The notes beneath the pieces were generated by a model that had not been told where the DNA came from, searched no databases, and saw nothing but the letters and a program-made list of their open reading frames with translations. Shown here piece after piece: positions 16,701 to 18,372 of a stretch of DNA of 18,372 nt. The DNA is from UBA1124 sp963933095 (GTDB taxonomy: Bacteria; Pseudomonadota; Gammaproteobacteria; Pseudomonadales; Cellvibrionaceae): the NCBI GenBank assembly GCA_963933095.1, contig CAWVSV010000051.1, positions 1 through 18,372 of the forward strand. Direction: 5' to 3'. Each line of letters begins with the position of its first letter. Within the stretch, counting starts at the first letter, position 1. The translations under genes and the position numbers were made by a program.

Positions 16701-17321
16701 ACCACCGCGACCACTATTCTAGGATTGTTACCGTTGGCGCTGGGTTTAAGTATTGATATCATTGATCGCAATATGGTTTATGGCGGTGTCGTTGGCTCTT
16801 ATTGGAAATCACTGGCTAGTGCGATTGTTTACGGTTTAGTTTTTTCGACTGTTTTAACCCTATTACTCACCCCTGTGATGTTAGTTTTGCAAGATGTTTG
16901 TATGGGCTATATTCGTCCGCTAAAACAGCGTTTGAAATGGTGTGGTCTGCCGGTTGAGTCAAAACTGCAGGGGCTTAAATTAGTAGCGCTATTCAATATA
17001 TTATTACTTGGTTGGGCGCATCTGTACCATGGATTACCAGTATCAAATTTGTTGTTGCCTAGTATTCTCTGTTTATACCTAGGCATTGGTTTAATAAATC
17101 GTATTTATGCTACTTGGTTGCTACAAATCTCGCTGCTATATATATATTTACTGGCCGCTTTATTTATTTTTGTTGATAGTTACTTTCAATTCGACTTAAG
17201 TATGTTAAGCGCTCAGTCGCTATTGATTAATAGTGTAGTGATAGTGTCCAGTTTGTTTGCATTAAACTACTTAAACGGTGCGGCGGTCAGAAGATTTTTT
17301 GACATAAATATACAACAATAG
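13794..17321 (+). CDS. RND-family efflux pump permease with a C-terminal extra membrane module
   Basis: A 1175-residue inner-membrane proton-driven pump; ordinary members have about 1020-1050. It has a first span near 13-30, a large periplasmic loop beginning with EASPNPSIPIAVVTVFQEG, six spans from about 330, a second loop, and spans 8-12 ending at about 1034. In span 4, IDGAIVVTE has Asp397 and then Gly where AcrB has Asp407-Asp408. In span 10, VVNNNIVLID has Asn931 where AcrB has Lys940. Arg965 in RLRP matches AcrB Arg971. Residues about 1040-1175 are not part of the normal fold and contain four more hydrophobic spans (about 1063-1078, 1086-1105, 1108-1127, 1143-1160). The GTG start overlaps the adaptor stop (GTGA). 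Substrate unknown; drugs, lipids or organic acids are all possible. No outer-membrane channel gene follows. Confidence 0.93.
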   Translation: MKLLDSAVTHFRSTFCVLLLIVVAGIVARANMTIEASPNPSIPIAVVTVFQEGISPEDGARLLIRPLEKELRALEGVEEITATARESSVYLVVKFEAEQNLDQAIIDVRTAVDRARAELPLDAEEPEVKEVSAQDFPSIILTISGDVQERVLFNTAKRLQAQIETLPSVLAADLTGQREEVVEAIVDPAKLEHYQITSTDLGRAIASNNLLIPAGKLDTGAGRFAVKVPSLIETREDVYQLPLKWTASGVVTLSDVADIRRTFKDASQYTSANGKHAIAIEVKKRIEANDIEVTQAVRDIAKSLSAEIPQGVEIDYLMDQSEFALGMVTEMQGNILTAMILVMVVIIAALGVRSGILVGLGVPFSLLSAAIILLYIGFSFNFMVLFGMLLALGMLIDGAIVVTEFADRKMAEGMSSKVAYSLSVKRMYWPVVASTATTLAAFLPIMFWPGVAGEFMRYLPVTVFAVLAGSLFYALLFAPAIGSVLGKSKIDSRTTAYLQNLETGASTALPGITGRYARLLQKLVGYPREMLFLALTVLVASFTLFVNFNNGVEFFVKTEQKYGTASVRAQGNLSVLEAQLLVAQVEEKILATPGVKVLYSVASPGAPQQFGSRPPEKDQIGSMLIELYDPEELGRSTFDVYADIRDKIKTLPGIYATANAMEDGPPVGKPVQLQLTSADSDKLLRTTRDLRQRLETDIVGLRDVTDTSPLPGIEWQLQVDRALAAQLGADVVEVGRAVQLVTNGIKVGEYRPDDADDEVDIRIRYPFSERSIQALDQLKVNTSQGSVPLSSFVTRVARPMVDKVQRLDGREYMLVMADVEEGVLADDMVEKVKIWLVENPIDAAVEVNFRGANEEQEKSQAFLGSAFSLALFLMFILLVTQFNSFYQALLTLSAVIMATAGVMLGLWLTQSSFSTIMTGVGIVALAGIVVNNNIVLIDTYNHLRKVHPHMSAGDAAIMSGAQRLRPVFLTTATTILGLLPLALGLSIDIIDRNMVYGGVVGSYWKSLASAIVYGLVFSTVLTLLLTPVMLVLQDVCMGYIRPLKQRLKWCGLPVESKLQGLKLVALFNILLLGWAHLYHGLPVSNLLLPSILCLYLGIGLINRIYATWLLQISLLYIYLLAALFIFVDSYFQFDLSMLSAQSLLINSVVIVSSLFALNYLNGAAVRRFFDINIQQ

Positions 17322-18062
17322 TTATACATCAGGCTTTTTCTTGTAAGACTCTATGTTAAATTTATTTTAAGAAATCGCTATATTTTGATAAATGTCCGGT
17401 GAGTACGCAGAAACCTTAACCTTTAGCGACCTATCCTGTGCTGCATTAGATTCACTCTATGAATGCTAAATTGTAGCCTTATCCATCTACGTTAATGGGC
17501 TACCGATGTAGTAGCGGTATTTGCTTCAGGCTTGCGGCAGCATATAAAATACTCTGTGCTTGATCGTCGTAAAAAGTTCATGATTCGCCTAATAGCGGCC
17601 AATGGCCGGTATTGAATTCTTCGGTTGAAATCAACCACACATAGCTTAGTCAGCTCTATATTTTTTCAATCGGCAACCAGTCGTGCGGCAGAATTATTGC
17701 CAGTACATCTACTGATGTGGCAGGCTGTTAGCAGCAACTGAAGCGGCACAATGAAAAACGCGGACTTTTACTTGAATCATTAAAGGTTGGCTTCTAGTGC
17801 ATAATTAAGAAAACGAGAGAGCGTTTTGTCGCCGCCTTTGATGCTGAAAAAATCTATCCCAAAGGGCTATGCTATTGCGTCAGATGGACTTCTGAATATA
17901 GCCGCCGCGGTAGCCATCGGACTTAGACCGCTAATAACAGCGTAACTGCAGAAATTATGTAGCGAGAATCGTCTACCTCTACTTCCTTGCATTTTTACCA
18001 CCATACATTTATAGCAAGGGTGCAAATTATACCGTAACAGCTATTTATCATTACACTCATAT
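17322..18062. other. About 740 bp with no convincing gene
   Basis: Both strands are broken by stops every few dozen codons. The longest trace I noted is a plus-strand frame at 17805-17945 with in-frame TTG 17826 and ATG 17841; it has no good ribosome site. An inverted repeat GGTTGA-AA-TCAACC lies at 17623-17636 and GGCC-AAT-GGCC near 17600. No tRNA shape and no terminator directly after the RND gene were seen. It may hold decayed coding sequence, but I recognise no family. Confidence 0.6.
17623..17636. repeat. Short perfect inverted repeat
   Basis: GGTTGA and TCAACC flank an AA spacer. It is isolated in the gene-free stretch and has no T tract, so it is not a terminator. It may be an operator-like dyad or chance. 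Confidence 0.3.
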
Positions 18063-18094
18063 AAAAAAACGGCGCCCAAGGGCGCCGCTTTTTT
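18063..18094. terminator. Strong bidirectional intrinsic terminator
   Basis: The hairpin CGGCGCCC-AA-GGGCGCCG is flanked by seven A on the left and, after one C, six T on the right. On the minus strand it lies about 20 bases after the stop codon of the lysine-rich repeat gene and is clearly its terminator. On the plus strand it would stop any transcript reading through from the RND operon. Confidence 0.93.
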
Positions 18095-18113
18095 ATGCAG
18101 AAAACAATCGCAA

Positions 18114-18372
18114 TTAAACAGTAGTTTTAGCCTTGGCTGGGCGGCCGCGTTGTTTAGCGCCAGGCTTAGCAGTAACTTCTACCTTCTTGACAGCTGGCTT
18201 AGCAGCCGTTTTTTTGGTGGTCGTCTTGGCTATCTTCACACTTGGCTTAGCAGCCGTTTTTTTGGTGGTCGTCTTGGCTATCTTCACACTTGGCTTAGCA
18301 GCCGTTTTTTTAGTGGTCGTCTTGGCTATCTTCACGCTTGGCTTAGCAGCCGTTTTTTTAGTAGTCGTCTTG
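18114..18372 (-). CDS. Lysine/alanine-rich histone-H1-like repeat protein (AlgP-like), 3' part only
   Basis: The frame is open to the window edge, so the N-terminus is missing. At least 85 residues are visible. They form a 16-residue repeat, KIAKTTTKKTAAKPSV, in nearly four copies, followed by KKVEVTAKPGAKQRGRPAKA and a short TTV ending. The RGRP core resembles an AT-hook. The strong positive charge and repetitive Lys-Ala-Pro pattern match the C-terminal tails of AlgP and bacterial H1-like proteins, which bind DNA without sequence specificity. A GTG at 18335 is only a repeat codon (valine), not a credible start. Named by composition only; another Lys-rich nucleoid or ribosome-associated protein is possible. 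Confidence 0.85.
   Translation of the reverse strand, partial: KTTTKKTAAKPSVKIAKTTTKKTAAKPSVKIAKTTTKKTAAKPSVKIAKTTTKKTAAKPAVKKVEVTAKPGAKQRGRPAKAKTTV
18193..18372 (-). repeat. 48-bp coding tandem repeat, 3.75 units visible
   Basis: Units are 18193-18240, 18241-18288, 18289-18336 and a partial 18337-18372. Differences are few: G/A changes after the T run and at the unit end, and changed bases at the start of the first unit that make its proline-adjacent serine an alanine. Every unit has a seven-base A run on the coding strand. The array continues beyond the window. Confidence 0.95.

Noticed and set aside
18193..18372. CRISPR-like array
   Set aside because: The 48-bp units abut without spacers and encode an in-frame 16-residue protein repeat.

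Overview
The window reads as chromosomal DNA of a marine-type gammaproteobacterium. The supports are an Escherichia coli-like leuA, a holD-like gene overlapping rimI (the E. coli gene order), a RegB/RegA (PrrBA/RoxSR) redox two-component pair, prfC (release factor 3), and a lysine/alanine/proline-rich AlgP-like histone-H1-like protein. No ribosomal RNA, tRNA, CRISPR array, integrase or intact insertion sequence was seen. I cannot name the genus; a Cellvibrionales-like lineage is a guess from gene content only.

Layout. Bases 1-114 hold a terminator of an upstream gene and an exact 40-bp tandem duplication. Bases 360-3184 hold a forward group: leuA (leucine synthesis), a candidate psi subunit of DNA polymerase III, and rimI. 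The convergent pair regA-regB (3174-5014, minus) follows, its 3' end overlapping rimI by 11 bp. Divergently from it run a MATE efflux protein, prfC, a small single-span membrane protein and an AI-2E-family (PerM/YhhT/TqsA-type) permease (5129-9627). A roughly 600-bp stretch with no long gene follows; it has one plausible small membrane ORF on the minus strand. Then come an unrecognised 184-residue protein (10232-10786, plus) and, convergent to it, an exported protein joining a chalcone-isomerase-like domain to a TonB C-terminal domain (10989-12137, minus). Divergent from that is a two-gene RND efflux operon (12673-17321): a periplasmic adaptor, then a pump that is about 135 residues longer than usual and ends in four extra predicted membrane spans. 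About 740 bp without a convincing gene lead to a strong bidirectional terminator and the 3' part of the lysine-rich repeat protein, which runs off the right edge.

How the genes work together. The first block is housekeeping. RegB/RegA-like proteins would couple respiratory redox state to transcription. MATE, RND adaptor and RND pump are export functions, but no outer-membrane channel gene is present, so the RND pump would need one from elsewhere. The most unusual items are the RND pump with its extra membrane module, the chalcone-isomerase-like/TonB fusion, the small ORF with good ribosome binding sites, and the near-identical 48-bp repeats, each carrying an A7 run, in the H1-like gene.
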